In this document: positions 1 through 11,329 of the stretch, one piece after another
Position numbering within the stretch: position 1 is the stretch's first letter
Layout: each line of letters opens with the position of its first letter
Source: Ephemerocybe angulata
Taxonomy: Eukaryota; Basidiomycota; Agaricomycetes; Agaricales; Psathyrellaceae
DNA length: 64,000 bases
Direction: 5' to 3'
NCBI GenBank assembly: GCA_013368325.1
Contig: JAACJK010000008.1
Location: 62,001-126,000, forward strand
Notes under the pieces: model-generated
The model's input: only the letters and a program-made list of their open reading frames with translations
What the model was told of the DNA's origin: nothing
The model's database searches: none
Made by a program: the position numbers and the translations under genes

Positions 1-210
1 ACCGCGTCGTCGTGTTCCTTTGCGGCGACGGCAGGGCGTTAGTTAGTCGAAAGCCGGGTGAGTTTTTTCTTTCATGTACGGCGGGTCGCCAAAGGCTGGC
101 GCAGCGCGGGGCCCATCGCGTCGCGACGTCTCGACTCGACCTGCCGTGCTGAATACTCCTCGTAACTCAATGCTGACTCCTTCCACTGCCTCTTTTCCTC
201 CAGCTTGTCA

Positions 211-1125
211 ATGGCCACTCCCCACACGCCTCGCCCCCAAACCGCCCTGCGCCCGTCGCGCTCTTCGCCACCGCCCTCCACCCCCTTTGCCACACCTTCT
301 CTCTTCGTCCGCGCACCAGTATCTGCCGACGAGATAGAGGGTCAACTTCTGTAAGTCTATCATGAGCACCACGTTTGCCTTGTCATTCTCAACCATTGAA
401 GCCCAGCACGGGCGCTCGGCTCAAGCGGAATTCCGTCTGTCGTTTTCGCCGAGGATGCCCCGGCTTTCGTTCACTTCGTCCCAACCTTTGCGTTCCAATT
501 CACTGTTCATGTTCCGGACGAGCTTGTGCAGGAAGCTGTCCAGCATCTCCAGAAGGAGATCCCATCGTATCATGTTACCCAGGAGCGGGACTACCGGCTA
601 CTCGACAACGACGGCGTCTGTGCGCTCCCTCGTGCGGTTCAACTGCAATGGGATGCATCGGAGGAGAAGGAACTGCTGCACACGCCCGAGGAGATCCTAA
701 TTGTGCCTCAGTCCCATTTCCACTTCGACGTGAACGACCCGACGCGGTCCAGAGGCCTTATTCCACCCTTCGACCCGAGCAACTCGCGAATCCTGTTTCC
801 AACGATGCCAGCTTTCCTTGACGCCATCATCGACACCATGTTCGAGCCAGTCGATGGCGTCAGCCATTTCTATTTCAAAATGTCGTACCTCTCTTGTTTC
901 CTCAGCTATCTTGTTCTGTACAACGTGCGCGACTATGACGGGTGTACCGACCCTGCCACAGATGAGTTACTCCCAGCAGCAAAAGCCCTTCTGGAAGGCG
1001 TCAAGGCAGAGAATTTACCGTTTTTGGAGACTTTCATGCGTACTGGCTCGACGAGGCTCACGCCCCCGGAGGTGAGGGCGGAGCGTGAACGCATCAAGGC
1101 GACTCGGTTGGCCCCACCCTCGTGA
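211..1125 (+). CDS. Conserved hypothetical protein, 287 aa, 2 exons
   Basis: I do not recognise the family. Exons are 211-350 and 402-1125. The 51-nt intron 351-401 has a GTAAGT donor and an AG acceptor, and the frame rejoins exactly (CT|C). The N-terminus (about 45 residues) is rich in Pro, Ser, Thr and Arg and looks disordered. The rest is a compact soluble domain with alternating hydrophobic strands around residues 60-90 and acidic or helical stretches towards the C-terminus. I see no signal peptide, membrane span or catalytic motif. The ATG at 211 was chosen because it is the first one whose exon joins the long downstream frame, and a stop at 397 in the unspliced frame requires the intron. 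Confidence is high that this is a gene and nil for function. Confidence 0.7.
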
Positions 1126-1849
1126 GTCTCCCTATTTGCTGTCAGGATCTCTAGTAATTTATCCCAAGTAAACCCAAGGCATTGCTCCCTCCCACAATTC
1201 GCGGCATTACTTCCCCCGGTTCCTGTGCACCTGTCTCCGCCAGTGGGAACAAACTACGTGCACGTCCTTTTTCGACAAAATATCACGCCCCTACGCCTCC
1301 AACGTTTGCTCAATCAATCTTGCGCGTCTTACGGACCAAGAAGCTCCTTCGCTGATGTATATACATTCCTAAATACATGTCCTGAATTCGCCTGAACCCT
1401 ATCTAGCTGAAGTGTATCTGTCTCAGGTAACCAAGGTTGACGGCACTATCCAACACCTGCTTGAAATCCTCAAAAATCGTAGTATGTAGGGCCGCTGCTC
1501 GCGCTGGCAGGTCCTGCTACCATTGGCTGTAGAAGTGACGATAATGGTCGTTATTTACAGCTCTTAACTTTGTGTGTGTGGAGGCCATTGAAAGGGACCA
1601 GACTGTCCACCGACCGGTGAGGCGGCGAGGCTCGAACTCGACTCTTAGATCTTATGACTTACCGCTGACAACGTTCAAGTTGAAGCTCGAGATTGGAAAC
1701 AACCATATACATAAGAAGGGGGACTCTTTGATATCAAGGAGGCCTTAGAGCTACAGGGTTATAAATTCAGACTGTATTTATCGAAACGAATATGATAAGG
1801 AAGAGAGATCAATGGATAAATCTACAGGAAACACCGATTTGGCCGGGAT
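1126..1849. other. Intergenic, convergent 3' ends
   Basis: About 0.72 kb between two converging genes. It contains a short GT run near 1570 and no supported ORF. A T-arm-like string near 1625 on the minus strand was considered as a tRNA and rejected. Confidence 0.6.
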
Positions 1850-2545
1850 CTAATAAAGGTCCCATCGACGGGCGTCCTCGTAAACGTAGGATGCTTCGAG
1901 GTTCCAGAAGTATCCGTCGAAGAAGATGTTACGCAGCCGGATGCGGTCGTAGCTGACGTGCGCGGGACCGAGTCGAATGCCTGGAGCCCTGAAACGTTCG
2001 TGGTTCTAGGATGCGAAGTCAGCAAAAGCCACATCATATATGAGCAGAAAGCTAGGTACCTCCTCGTAGAAGTTCTTGAAGATGGTAGCGACCTGCCGAG
2101 CCAGGTCGCCAATAGTTGTGTCCAGGCGAATATTCTTATAGTAGCCCAAGTGCTGATAACCAGGCCACTGAAGAGACGTTAGCACCAGTCCAAGAGTTAA
2201 TTTAGGAAAACTCACGGTGATAGAAAGCTGGGCCCGTGGGCCCCTCGCCAGAATATCCTCACGAAGGAGGGTGCTCATGGGCGTGTGACGCAGCTCGACC
2301 CCTTCATACTCGCACTCCGTGAATGCCACGCCGACCGTCGCCTGGGGCGAGGTGATACTGTCTTTGGTATGGAAGTAGACGGCAAAGGTGCCCTCGACGC
2401 GACTTCCAACAATGTCGGTACGCATACCCGCGTGCCAATGGTCCCTTGGCAGACCCATGGCGTGGTAGTCGACGGCGTTGCGCCGTTCGAAGATAGGACC
2501 ATGAGGATCCTGAGGGTAGTAAACTGGTTGGGTGTTGAAGCTCAT
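1850..2545 (-). CDS. Conserved fungal hypothetical protein, 197 aa, 3 exons
   Basis: Function unknown. Exons in coding order are 2545-2216, 2167-2060 and 2005-1850; introns of 48 and 54 nt have GT-AG borders and the spliced frame runs from ATG to TAG at 1850. The first intron keeps the frame open, so the unspliced sequence looks like one ORF; the GTGAGT donor and CAG acceptor argue that it is removed. The product is rich in aromatic residues (Tyr, Trp, Phe), has no signal peptide or membrane segment, and ends in a Trp/Tyr-rich tail (FFDGYFWNLEASYVY). It may be a small soluble beta-rich protein. A TATA-like box lies about 110 bp upstream. Confidence 0.72.
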
Positions 2546-2655
2546 TGAGACGTAGAAGACTTGAGAGTTTGGTGGAGAAGTGGGCGGTAGATAGCTTGTA
2601 AAAAGTGAGGCTGTCTGGAGCAGATTGGTGAAGAGAGAAGCTGAGTATGCCTCTG

Positions 2656-2663
2656 GTTAAATA
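2656..2663 (-). promoter_or_regulatory. TATA-like box
   Basis: Read on the minus strand this is TATTTAAC, about 110 bp upstream of the ATG at 2545. It is placed only by sequence and distance, so support is weak. Confidence 0.3.
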
Positions 2664-3462
2664 CCCTACCGGTGGTTCAATGATCTATGTCGCATTGAGG
2701 GCTCATGCAGGAGGCACCAAGCAACTCTAGACAGGCTTTGTTGCAGAGAATGGCAACATAGCAGCGACAACGATGAACCTATCGCATGTCTGGTATAAGC
2801 CAGGGCTTTGGCCGGATGACAATGGCTCAACAATGGCTGGCCCGCCTGTTACCTTGAAAGGCATGGCGATCGCTTAATTTGACCATTTTGTTCGTGTTGA
2901 AACAAAGAACACGCGGGGAGGTCGAGCAAAGCAAGTCGATCTTTAGCGCTAAGAATGATTCTGTTGCTTTGTCCTGAAGGGAAAGCGGAACCTTTTCAAC
3001 TAATAGTAGGTGAGAGCAAAGCAGAAACGGCGCACCATTCGCGCAACTGCCCCTATATAATAGGTACCACTCCCCTGTACCCGTGTCCTTGGCGCACCTT
3101 ATCTTGCCTCCTAGTACGTTAAACAGCGACTTAAAAAATAAAACCCTTGGACTAAGCGCCCAAAGCGACCGTCGGCAGACACCGAGCGGTGTTTGAATAT
3201 TCAGATCCGGCGACACGTTACCCAGGCCGACTAGGCCGACAGAATTCGGAACTTGTTCTTTAATATTCACCACGACGTCGCTGACAAAATGCACAGCGAC
3301 AAGGCTCGAAAAGAGAGCTGGGATCCTGGTGAGCCACGATTGAAGCCAACATGCGACCTTGACTCAATCGAATTCCTATGTTTCGACGGCACCTTCCATC
3401 ATGAAAAACCTGATACATAATGACTGGGCCTTGTGCGACAAATACCAGTTGGCGGCGAGGGG
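2664..3462. other. Intergenic region with one dispersed-repeat copy
   Basis: This is the divergent upstream region of the 197-aa gene and the RS-rich gene. The only structure I can support is the 3144-3216 element that recurs near 11.4 kb. A 155-codon minus ORF here has no coding-like composition and was not called. Confidence 0.5.
3144..3216. repeat. Dispersed repeat, copy 1 (about 75 bp)
   Basis: It shares the ordered strings CCTTGGA, TAAGCGCCCAAAGC, TCGGCAGACACCGAGCGG and TTGAATATTCAGATCCGGC with 11441-11518, with small indels and substitutions. Both copies are intergenic. This could be a transposon relic or a conserved regulatory block; no terminal repeats or target-site duplication were recognised. 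Confidence 0.75.
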
Positions 3463-4490
3463 ATGCGTCCTCGACGGTTAAAGGATCACTTGGATGATGT
3501 CAAAGATGACAGGCATCGTCGGATAGAGGCTAACAGCTCCAAGGAACCGTCGAAGTTGAAAGAGGGCACTTCTTACCGAAGCCGATGGGACGAACGCGAG
3601 CAGGACGCGGGTTCGTCAAGGTCTGGAAAGAAGCTTCGAGGATGGACACCTGAGGATGAAGGACGAGCGGAGGAGACCTCCTCTCGCAAGCATGTACGTT
3701 TAATGACCATTCTTCTCATCAAGACACGTTCTTATATTCAAAGGTACATGTCTATTGTGCATCATAACCTGAATCCAACGATCCAGGCTGATAGACACGA
3801 CGGCCACACATCGCGCCGCCACGAGGCCGACAGGACAGAAGTCCACCACGGTTCTCGATCTAAACGCGAGGAGGACCGGCATTCCAGTCGCGTAGACGAC
3901 CGCGGCGAACGTTCAAGCCATTCCCACCGTTCCCATGAACGTGGAGAAAGAGGGTCAGAGAGGGAATGCTCTCACCGACACGACCGCAACACTTCTCGTA
4001 CCGAGAAAGACGACTACTCTGTTGGTGGTAGCAGTCGTACCGAGCAACCGGAGATGAGAGGTCGCTCCAGCACTCGCCACCGCTCACGCTCGCGAAGCTT
4101 GTCTAATTCGTCGTCTACTTCCTCGTCTTCGCGAGATTCGTCTCGTGATAGGAAACACGGCCATAAATCATCTAAACGGCGACATCGCGACAAGGACTCC
4201 CGTTCGCGGAGTCCCGAGCACTCTTCGCATAGGAAGCGAAAGCACCGTTCCCACTCACGGGACAAGGATCGCAAGAAGCACCGGCATAGGGAGAAGAGCG
4301 GTCACAGGGAGAAAGACGAGCGCAGGAGCGTCCTCACAGGCAAGAAGGTGAGTTTACTCTATCCTAGCTTTCCGATTGCAGTTATTCATTGGGGACGTAG
4401 ATCAAACTCAAGGTAAAGAAAGGCCGTGAAGACATTGAGAGGGACGCCAATAGAGAAGACCTTCTCCGATTTTTGAATTCCACATTGTGA
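3463..4490 (+). CDS. RS/SR-rich, Arg-Glu-Asp-His-rich nuclear protein, 293 aa
   Basis: Exons are 3463-3693, 3787-4347 and 4401-4490. The first intron (93 nt) is frame-neutral and was called from its GTACGT donor and CAG acceptor; the second (53 nt, GTGAGT) links to a conserved-looking C-terminus, ANREDLLRFLN. Most of the protein is low-complexity sequence of alternating Arg/Lys with Ser, Asp, Glu and His, including RSRSRS-type runs typical of splicing-related proteins. The short ordered C-terminal motif after the RS region is probably the functional anchor. No RRM is visible. A nuclear pre-mRNA processing role is inferred from composition only. The start is uncertain because the ORF is open a little upstream and lacks an earlier in-frame ATG. 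Confidence 0.65.
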
Positions 4491-4592
4491 ACGATCGATT
4501 CAGATTAGTATATGGATTACTTTCATATCTGGTATACTCGCAATTACATCGGTTTCATCAAATCCTGCGCCTGCGTCTAACGTTCTGTGCCT

Positions 4593-6759
4593 TCACAGCC
4601 CATAGTCTTCTATCAACTCCCGAACCCCTTCAATCGAACTCGCAGCCCGCGGCTCCAAGATAACTTTGAAGGGCACTGGATGGGCGTTTGCGGACTCGGT
4701 GAACGCGAGCGGGTCAATTGGCGCAGTCGGATCAGCTTTAATGTTGAAAGCCCATTGTGTGAGTACCGTGTTCAGGAAAATGGATGAGACGGCCATATGC
4801 TGTCCAGGGCATACTCGACGACCGAAGCCGAAAGGGAACGACTTCATGTCCTCCTTCAGCTTTCCATCCCCGGTCAGCCAGCGCTGTGGGTTGAAGCTTT
4901 CAGGGTCTGGGAAATATTCAGGGTCTCTGCCAACAGCCCAGACATTACCCATGACCGTGGTTCCCTTGGGAATCACGTAGTCTTTCTGCAGTGAGGTGAG
5001 TGAGATGAGAGCAGGACTGTGAGCGCGACTCACCCAGATCAGATCCTTCGTGGTTTTGTGCGCGAAACCTCCTGCGGTGACTGGTCTCCATCGCAATGTT
5101 TCCAGGACAAACGCCATTGCTTGTGGCAGATCGTTCTGGTCTGCGAACGTCGGTGCTACACGGGATTCTTAGCTCTTGAAACGCATCGACGAAGACTGCA
5201 GGTTGCAACGCACCTCTCTGGTTTCCTATCACCCTATCAAGCTCCTCCTGTACCCGCTTCTGCGTTTCTGGGTAACAAGCAGCTGCCATCACCGAGACAC
5301 TAATGGCAGAAGCGGTCGTGTCGGAACCAGCACCAAACATGCTCCCAGCGAGGTAGGCGGTTTCGTCGTCCGACAATTCGAGCTCTGCTTGTCGTCCGAG
5401 GAGGTACTTTCCAAAGGAATCTCGCACTTCCTCGCCTCGCTCCTAACCAAAGATCAATTTCTAGAGTATATACGGAAAGGGATTTGGGGCGTACTATGGC
5501 CTGTTTGACTTGCAAAAGCTGTGTCTTGAAGAGACCAAGTTCTTGGGCGTGCCCTTCCTTCAGCTCATCGAGGTATCCGGGAATGTATCTGTTGCAAAGG
5601 TGAGTCCGTCATGTTCGCGGGTTCTGGGCTTCTTAAAAACTCACTTGAGAATAGGGAAGACGTCTACTTTCCAAAGACCCGGGCGGAGATTGTTGCCCAG
5701 ACGTGTGAGGCATTCGTTCACGGAGACAATGTCGGGGTCGTTGTAAGATTTGGGATCCTTTCCGTAGGCCAGAGCCATGACAACTGAAGCCGAATATCTA
5801 TTCCAGGATCCATTAGCTTCACGCGATATATTCAGAGAGGGTTTAAACCGCGCACCTCTTAGCATGTTCCTGATGTTGCGAAGGATCTTCTATCAAGTCG
5901 ATGAGGTGTTGCCTGGCATACTTCATCATGACTGGATGGTACGACGTGACGGCCTTGGGCTGGAGGTGAGCGTGGAGGGCTCTAGTGAACGAAACGGAAA
6001 GTCAGCGCTGCAGGAATGGGCAGAGCGGCGCGCACGCGTCTAAATCAATAGCCCCTAAGACGCGTGGGTCAAGTGACAATGACGTCGTCTAAACGGATCT
6101 TCCACTGTCATGCATGAACGAGCGGCATGAACGAGTGGCATGGCACGGAGCGAATACACGGTCGCAGTACGGGGCGCGACGGCAACGGAAGGTCGTGTAT
6201 TGGAAGGAAGGTCCACTTGTGGTGACCGACGAAGGGAGAAAGAAGGGGACTGTTGCAGAAATGGTCAAACGTACGTACCTTCGCATTTTCTTGAACCGCT
6301 CTCCGGCGGGGGTGAGCAACACCCTCATCCCTCCTGAGAGCGTGTCGCCTGCGGCGATAGAGACGGGGCGGTCTACGGTGGCGGCACCCTCCTTCTCCAT
6401 GATGTCCATCGCAGCCTGCATCCTTCCAATGACGACCGTGGTCGAGAAGCCTTGCCGGATCGTGAATATCGGCCCGTATTCCTTCGTCCACTCTTCGAAT
6501 TTCCGGTACGCACTGGGCCGAGGATGGTAGGACGGTCAAGATGGCCCGGGAAGGTCATGGCGGAAGGTAGGACAACTCACAAAGCGTTGGGGAGCGTGTT
6601 TCCTAGCAGCCAGTGGCCCGGAGGCCCAGGAGGAAGAGGCAGCCCGCGCTTGGACTTCTGCCTCTGGTGGATCATAGCAGTGATCGCTACGCATAGCGCG
6701 ACGACGACAACGTTCTGGGGCTCGTTGAAGAACGAGACCAGCGCGTCAGCCACCGCCAT
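4593..6759 (-). CDS. Cytochrome P450 monooxygenase (E-class, group I), 509 aa, 8 exons
   Basis: Heme-thiolate monooxygenase, probably anchored in the ER membrane. Exons in coding order: 6759-6581, 6512-6279, 5981-5856, 5797-5645, 5588-5495, 5442-5214, 5155-5034, 4985-4593; all seven junctions keep frame and the total length is usual for the class. Visible hallmarks are an N-terminal hydrophobic anchor (about residues 17-33), a proline hinge PLPPGPPG, the I-helix GAGSDTT (about 299-305), the K-helix ETLR (about 357-360), FNPQRW, and the heme loop FGFGRRVCPG with Cys at about 438. It resembles the fungal O-methylsterigmatocystin oxidoreductase-like P450s; the substrate is unknown. No other secondary-metabolism gene is adjacent. 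Intron 2 is unusually long (297 nt) and contains a short tandem repeat. Confidence 0.93.
6112..6150. repeat. Three imperfect tandem copies of a 13-bp unit in a P450 intron
   Basis: The unit GCATGAACGAGCG occurs twice with one change and then as a degenerate third copy (GCATGGCACGGAGCG). It sits inside the 297-nt intron 5982-6278 of the P450 gene. Confidence 0.6.
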
Positions 6760-7609
6760 CGTTGTGCAACTTCAAGGATCTGAGATTTGCTGGGAGGTCT
6801 GAGGAGTGGAAGGTCGATTGGGAGTGGCTCGAACGGGGGAAGGTGGGATATGCGATCATAGTCCGCTAAACCCTGTCGCGTTATGTAGTGAGGAGACAGG
6901 GTGTGTATTCAGTCTAAAAGCAGGCTATGAAGATCCGAATTTGGGTCACGGGAAGGCCCTGGTGGCCCGGTGGGGCACCCGAATTAGATCCCCGTCTCGG
7001 GGCGGATGTTTAGGGGCCCGCTCAGAAATGCAACGTTTCAATAGGTTTCAATAGGTTTCAATATTCTGAATCGTTAGTATTTGTCTCAGAAGAAGAGGCC
7101 CCATGTGCTGATGACCAGGGAACAATGATGTAATAAGGGGCGATATGCTTCTCAGCTTCCTCAGCTTAGATGAGAAGGGGAAGGAAGGTGTCGTTGCTAG
7201 CTGGTCCCATTCTCGCATATCTTCATGTTGATTAAAGATAGGGCATGGTGAAAAACGGCAGTTCGGAATACCTGGGTTTGGCGTCGACGCAGTTAGCATG
7301 TGTCTTTGAAGAAATGGGAAGGTAGAAGACCATGGTCGCGATGGGAGCGGCCAAGGGGTGGTCTCTTGGCCTTGATAAGCTCCGGGATGAACATTGCATC
7401 AGCGCTTGACCGTCCTTGCGCGTCGGACGCGTAGACGTTCTTGGAAGCTAGGAGGGGTTGTTGCTATCTAGTACCAAGCTTTCAATGCGACTTGAATTCA
7501 ACCCGGTGTAGCACTGACAGCTTTGTAAACGGTTCTCCACATCTCGAAATAGCAATGATGTTATTGCTTGGATATTATCGTAAGTTACTCAATGCTAACG
7601 TGAAAAAAA
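6760..7609. other. Intergenic region
   Basis: About 0.85 kb upstream of the P450 gene and downstream of the F-box gene. It contains the 9-10 bp triplet repeat at 7035-7063 and nothing else I can support. Confidence 0.5.
7035..7063. repeat. GTTTCAATAG tandem triplet
   Basis: Three head-to-tail copies of GTTTCAATA(G). It is a simple microsatellite-like tract about 275 bp upstream of the P450 start codon. Confidence 0.8.
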
Positions 7610-8824
7610 TCACAATGCAACACAAGACGTCCATCTCCGAGCTAACAGCTCGAGCTTCCCCATCTTCGTGACCTTCATCTGCCTGTATTTAGGGAACGCC
7701 ACCCGCATGTTGGAAACAAAGTTTGCCTCCCTTTCAAACGGCACATTGTGCAACACAACCTCCTCGACGTTGGGGAACGCGATGCCTTCCTCCTCGGTTT
7801 GCGCCATGAATCGATTGAAGGCCGTGGTCGCCAAGCCCGAGAGGTTTTGCAGCGTGAGGGTCTTCAAGGTTCCCGAGCACGCAGGAATCAAAGTCTCCTT
7901 GTAGAAGGAGGCAAAGTTAATGTGGTCGTTATTGCCGCGCGCATAATCGACTATGCTGTCGAGTTCCAAGTGTTCGAGTCGCATGTCCTGGTTGAGGTGG
8001 TGCTCCTGCCACTGAAGAAAGTCGAGGAGGTGCATGTCGTCGAAGTCGAGCCCTGTCGGCAGCGTGACCCGGCGGAGAGTAAGCTTCTTGACACCCGAGC
8101 TGCAGAGGAGGGCACGGTAGTTGGCCCTGTCCAGACAGACGTCTTCCAGAACGACCTTCTCCATGATACATTGAGGGAAACCAGTGAAGGTAATGCCAGA
8201 CGAGCGAAGGTATTTGATGCCAGGGCTGATGGAGGAAAGATGCAACGGTTCCGGATTCATAGAGGTTACACAAGCGGTTTGCCGGATAACGCAAAGTTCC
8301 TCCAAAGGGACAGTCCCCTCGCCATTCAGCATCCTTGATGCGCAGCGGTTGGCAAATGCATGCAGTGTTGAGCGAATATTGGCAGAGGTTCCTTCTACTC
8401 GGAGTTGAATACACCTATCGAGAACGTCGGTTCCAAGAACGCTCGGCAGTTCGGAAAGCCCTGTGCTGGATGAGATCAAGGTGAAGATGTTCGTGGGCCT
8501 CCGAGGCTTGTCTGGTGGGCAGTTGACTTGGAGGCGGAGCGGAAAGTCTTCACTGCGCACGAGCAGCTGCAGGCACAATTCTGGATTTTGGCACATTCTT
8601 GTTGTCAGATATACCGAGGTCCATAGTTCCGGAAGGGCCAGAGACACGTCTCTCCAGCGCTGGCAAACTTGAGAGATGCTGAGGGCGGTTCGAAATTGAC
8701 GCTTTATGGAATCGTTGGGTGGCCATCTTGCATCAGTTCCCAGATCTTGAGGTCCAGATACGCTCTGTGCGTCGGCAAAGATGAGAGAGACGAGCTCCGT
8801 GGCCAGGTCTGTAAAGTTGACCAT
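7610..8824 (-). CDS. F-box-like domain protein, 404 aa, single exon
   Basis: Probable substrate adaptor of an SCF-type ubiquitin ligase. The first in-frame ATG is at 8824. The N-terminus (TDLATELVSLIF, then SQVCQRWRDVSLALPELW) matches the F-box-like pattern common in mushrooms, where the helix containing CxxWRxxALxxPxLW binds Skp1. The remaining roughly 300 residues are leucine-rich and irregular, with repeated L-x-L-x-x-V segments (KLTLRRVTL, LEHLELDSI, LKTLTLQNL), suggesting an LRR-like substrate-binding domain. It lacks introns, unlike its neighbours. This family is highly expanded in Agaricomycetes; the target is unknown. The frame stays open for about 45 codons upstream but without an ATG. 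Confidence 0.82.
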   Translation of the reverse strand: MVNFTDLATELVSLIFADAQSVSGPQDLGTDARWPPNDSIKRQFRTALSISQVCQRWRDVSLALPELWTSVYLTTRMCQNPELCLQLLVRSEDFPLRLQVNCPPDKPRRPTNIFTLISSSTGLSELPSVLGTDVLDRCIQLRVEGTSANIRSTLHAFANRCASRMLNGEGTVPLEELCVIRQTACVTSMNPEPLHLSSISPGIKYLRSSGITFTGFPQCIMEKVVLEDVCLDRANYRALLCSSGVKKLTLRRVTLPTGLDFDDMHLLDFLQWQEHHLNQDMRLEHLELDSIVDYARGNNDHINFASFYKETLIPACSGTLKTLTLQNLSGLATTAFNRFMAQTEEEGIAFPNVEEVVLHNVPFEREANFVSNMRVAFPKYRQMKVTKMGKLELLARRWTSCVAL

Positions 8825-9552
8825 GTCGAGTAGAGCCAGTTTGTAGTGAAGACACGAGAGATGATGTCCTGAAGCGCGAGATATAAATGTTGCCTCAGTG
8901 ATCGCCACACGGCCATGGCGGCAGTGGTGGTCGCATGTGTATGGTCCCTCAGTACGGAACAATGGTCAGTGCTACGTGATTTCGTGGTGGTGGGAGTGGT
9001 GGGGGTGGTGGTGGTGTTCTAACTCGCTGGATGTCCATCACAGAGGAGACCTGCAGGATAGGCATGGTGGTGGTTGGTGGTCAAGCGCCAAACGATAAGT
9101 AAGCGCCGGCTGCACCATCGATCGCCTCGGGCTCAGTTCGGCCGGTCGACATCTGACGCTTTTTGCCGAGCGTGTGCGTGCATCCCCGCCTCTCCAACTA
9201 CTAGTATACGATGACCTCTTACTACGTACGTACCGAAGTCCTGATTCATAGCCGCCTCCTCGTCTGCGTATTCGCACTTGTCTGTGATGCTGTGACGTGC
9301 CCCATATTGCGTCGGGCCAAAGCAAATCTATAATAGTGTAACATACTATAAACACTGCGGCATGTGAAGTGCTAGCTTAGCCTAGCTATTCTGGGGTGAA
9401 CCGAGCAAAAGAAAACAAAGATTAATGCCAAAAGGGCCTCTGAACCGACCATCGATGCAAGAATTAAGGGACCAAGAAGGAGCACCGTCAAATTTCAATG
9501 GGAAAAGGAAGGTCGGAGAAGGATGATGAAGAAGGCGGGCGCTAGGCAAGCG
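8825..9552. other. Intergenic region with G-rich tract
   Basis: Upstream region of the F-box gene and 3' flank of the protease gene. It contains a strand-asymmetric GGTGG-rich tract at 8984-9017 and further GGTGG clusters near 9065-9080. No coding sequence is supported. Confidence 0.5.
8984..9017 (+). repeat. G-rich GGTGG microsatellite
   Basis: Several runs of GG and GGG separated by single T or A over 34 bp on the plus strand. The spacing allows a G-quadruplex in principle. It lies 160-190 bp upstream of the F-box start codon. Confidence 0.65.
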
Positions 9553-11329
9553 CTAGGTGTAGTCGATGCCGCAGAACTCTGCAAAAGGATACTTGGCACG
9601 AATCTGCTCCATAACCCACCACACGGGCGCCCCATACGTAACATGGCTACACCCGCCTCTGCCTCTCGGCATCCCCGAGTGCAGAACAGCGACTGCATCC
9701 CCATCACCTGTGAACACAAGCGAGCCCGAGTCGCCATAATTCGCGAAGTCACCAGAAGCCTTGCGATAGTTGTATACGACCACTTCCCGAGACTCCTCTC
9801 CAAGGTCATTGCAGATGAAGGCTTCCATGCCGCTATAGCGGCCCAGCGTGAGCTTGGTCGCGCCGCCGTACTTGCCGACCATGGAAAGGTCCGATTGAAG
9901 GGGCGAGTCGCCATTCTCGCTTTCAAGTTGGTCATTCGTTCCATCAGGATTGAGGACGTGGCGAGGAAGAGCGCGACGGATGGGGAGCTGGAGATTAATA
10001 AATGGGAAGTTCTTGAGCCTGCGAACGGCAGCGTCGGGCCAGAACAAATCCTCCAGCTGAATAGAAGTGTACTGGTTTCCTGAAAGATTAAAATGTTAGT
10101 AAACGAGATTGGAATCCGTAATGAAGCCCACCTAGATCAATGACGTTACCCTTAAAGTTCTTCAGCTTCTCCCTATCAACGCAAATTGTGGCAATGTCGC
10201 GGGTGTAGGAACGGCCATCGACCGAGACAGACGAGACCCTGGGAGCCCAGTCCACTATACCAAACCTCCAACCTTTCGTATCTCGCCAGTCAGCGTCGAT
10301 TCGTTCGCGAAAGGCTCTGAGAGTGGCGTTGTCCTCGATCTGCCACTCCAACGCATTCTTGCCGCGTCTCAGATCCATCTCGTTCTCAGCCCTCTCGTTC
10401 TCGTCAGAGGTGCCCACCTCTGCTTCCAGGCGGGCGACTCCGTCCTGAAGGCTGGTGACATTGCGGAGCCCCGTCTTGATAGCTTTCTCAATTTCGGCTA
10501 TGGCCTGGGCAAACCGCCGCTCACCACACACGAGGATGTGCTGCGGATTAGCCTCGTCAAGCTCGTAATCGCTGGAGGGGTCGGCAGAGACGACATGTTT
10601 GTTGGTGAGGGCAAGAATCCGCTCGCTGGGGTCGCCGCCGCTCGTCCTCACCTCCTTGAACAAAAACGTGACGGTGCCCTGCGCATCGTCGCTCTCCCTG
10701 GCGATGGGGATGCCCAGGCCAGCGTTGAATGGGTGATTAAGCCCGAATGTCGCATTTGAGGTATACGGGACGCGCATCAGAGGTGGGGCGCCGCCTGCCA
10801 GCCGAACGACAGTCCCTTCGTACCACTCGACGACGACGCCGGTGATCTGGGCGTCCGCGAGGATGCGGAGGATGTCGGGCGTAGCGTCGCGCACGGCCGC
10901 GGCGGTCGTCGTGTGGGGACGCACGGCAATCCACACGACGATGGGGCCAAATGTTTCGGTTTCTTCGCCGTTGCTATCCGACTCGACAGAGGAGAAGCGC
11001 GCCGTCTTGAGCGCGGAGTGCTGCAGGCCGCGGGCCTTCAGCGCCGCCACTATCTGAGCACCGACGGTGTCCCACACGGCGTTGAGCAGGGTTCCGAAGA
11101 CGCCGTGGGCCGACTTGGTGGGTACACGGAAAAACCGGGCGCTGGGCGGCGGGGTGGGGTAGGGCGTGGTCTCGAAATCAGAGCGCCACAACAGTTCGGG
11201 AGGGTCGTCGGAGATGCCGCGGTAGTAGAAGGTCCGCTCGTACTTGGAGATCAGGTTGGGTGCGACGATGGAGTAGGGTGTCTCAGCCGCGCTGAGGGTA
11301 GCGTCTTGGGGGAGAGCATGGGCCGCCAT
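9553..11329 (-). CDS. Trypsin/chymotrypsin-fold serine protease-like protein, 574 aa
   Basis: Exons are 11329-10132 and 10079-9553; the 52-nt intron has a GTGGGC donor and a TAAC-type branch, and the frame rejoins as GGA. An N-terminal region of about 190 residues of unknown fold precedes a protease-like domain: LTNKHVV with a candidate catalytic His at about 245, and YGDSGS with a candidate nucleophile Ser at about 517, close to the classic GDSGG. Between them a charged, probably coiled-coil insertion (about residues 270-350) separates the two half-domains. DIATICVD (about 385) may carry the Asp. No signal peptide is visible, so an intracellular role is more likely than secretion. The family call rests on these two motifs and their order; activity is inferred. 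Confidence 0.72.

Noticed and set aside
1615..1690. tRNA-like string on the minus strand (GAGTTCGAGCC resembling a T-arm)
   Set aside because: No matching acceptor stem or anticodon stem can be paired around it.
2827..3294. 155-codon minus ORF
   Set aside because: No motif or splice continuity, and it overlaps the dispersed repeat; taken as chance.
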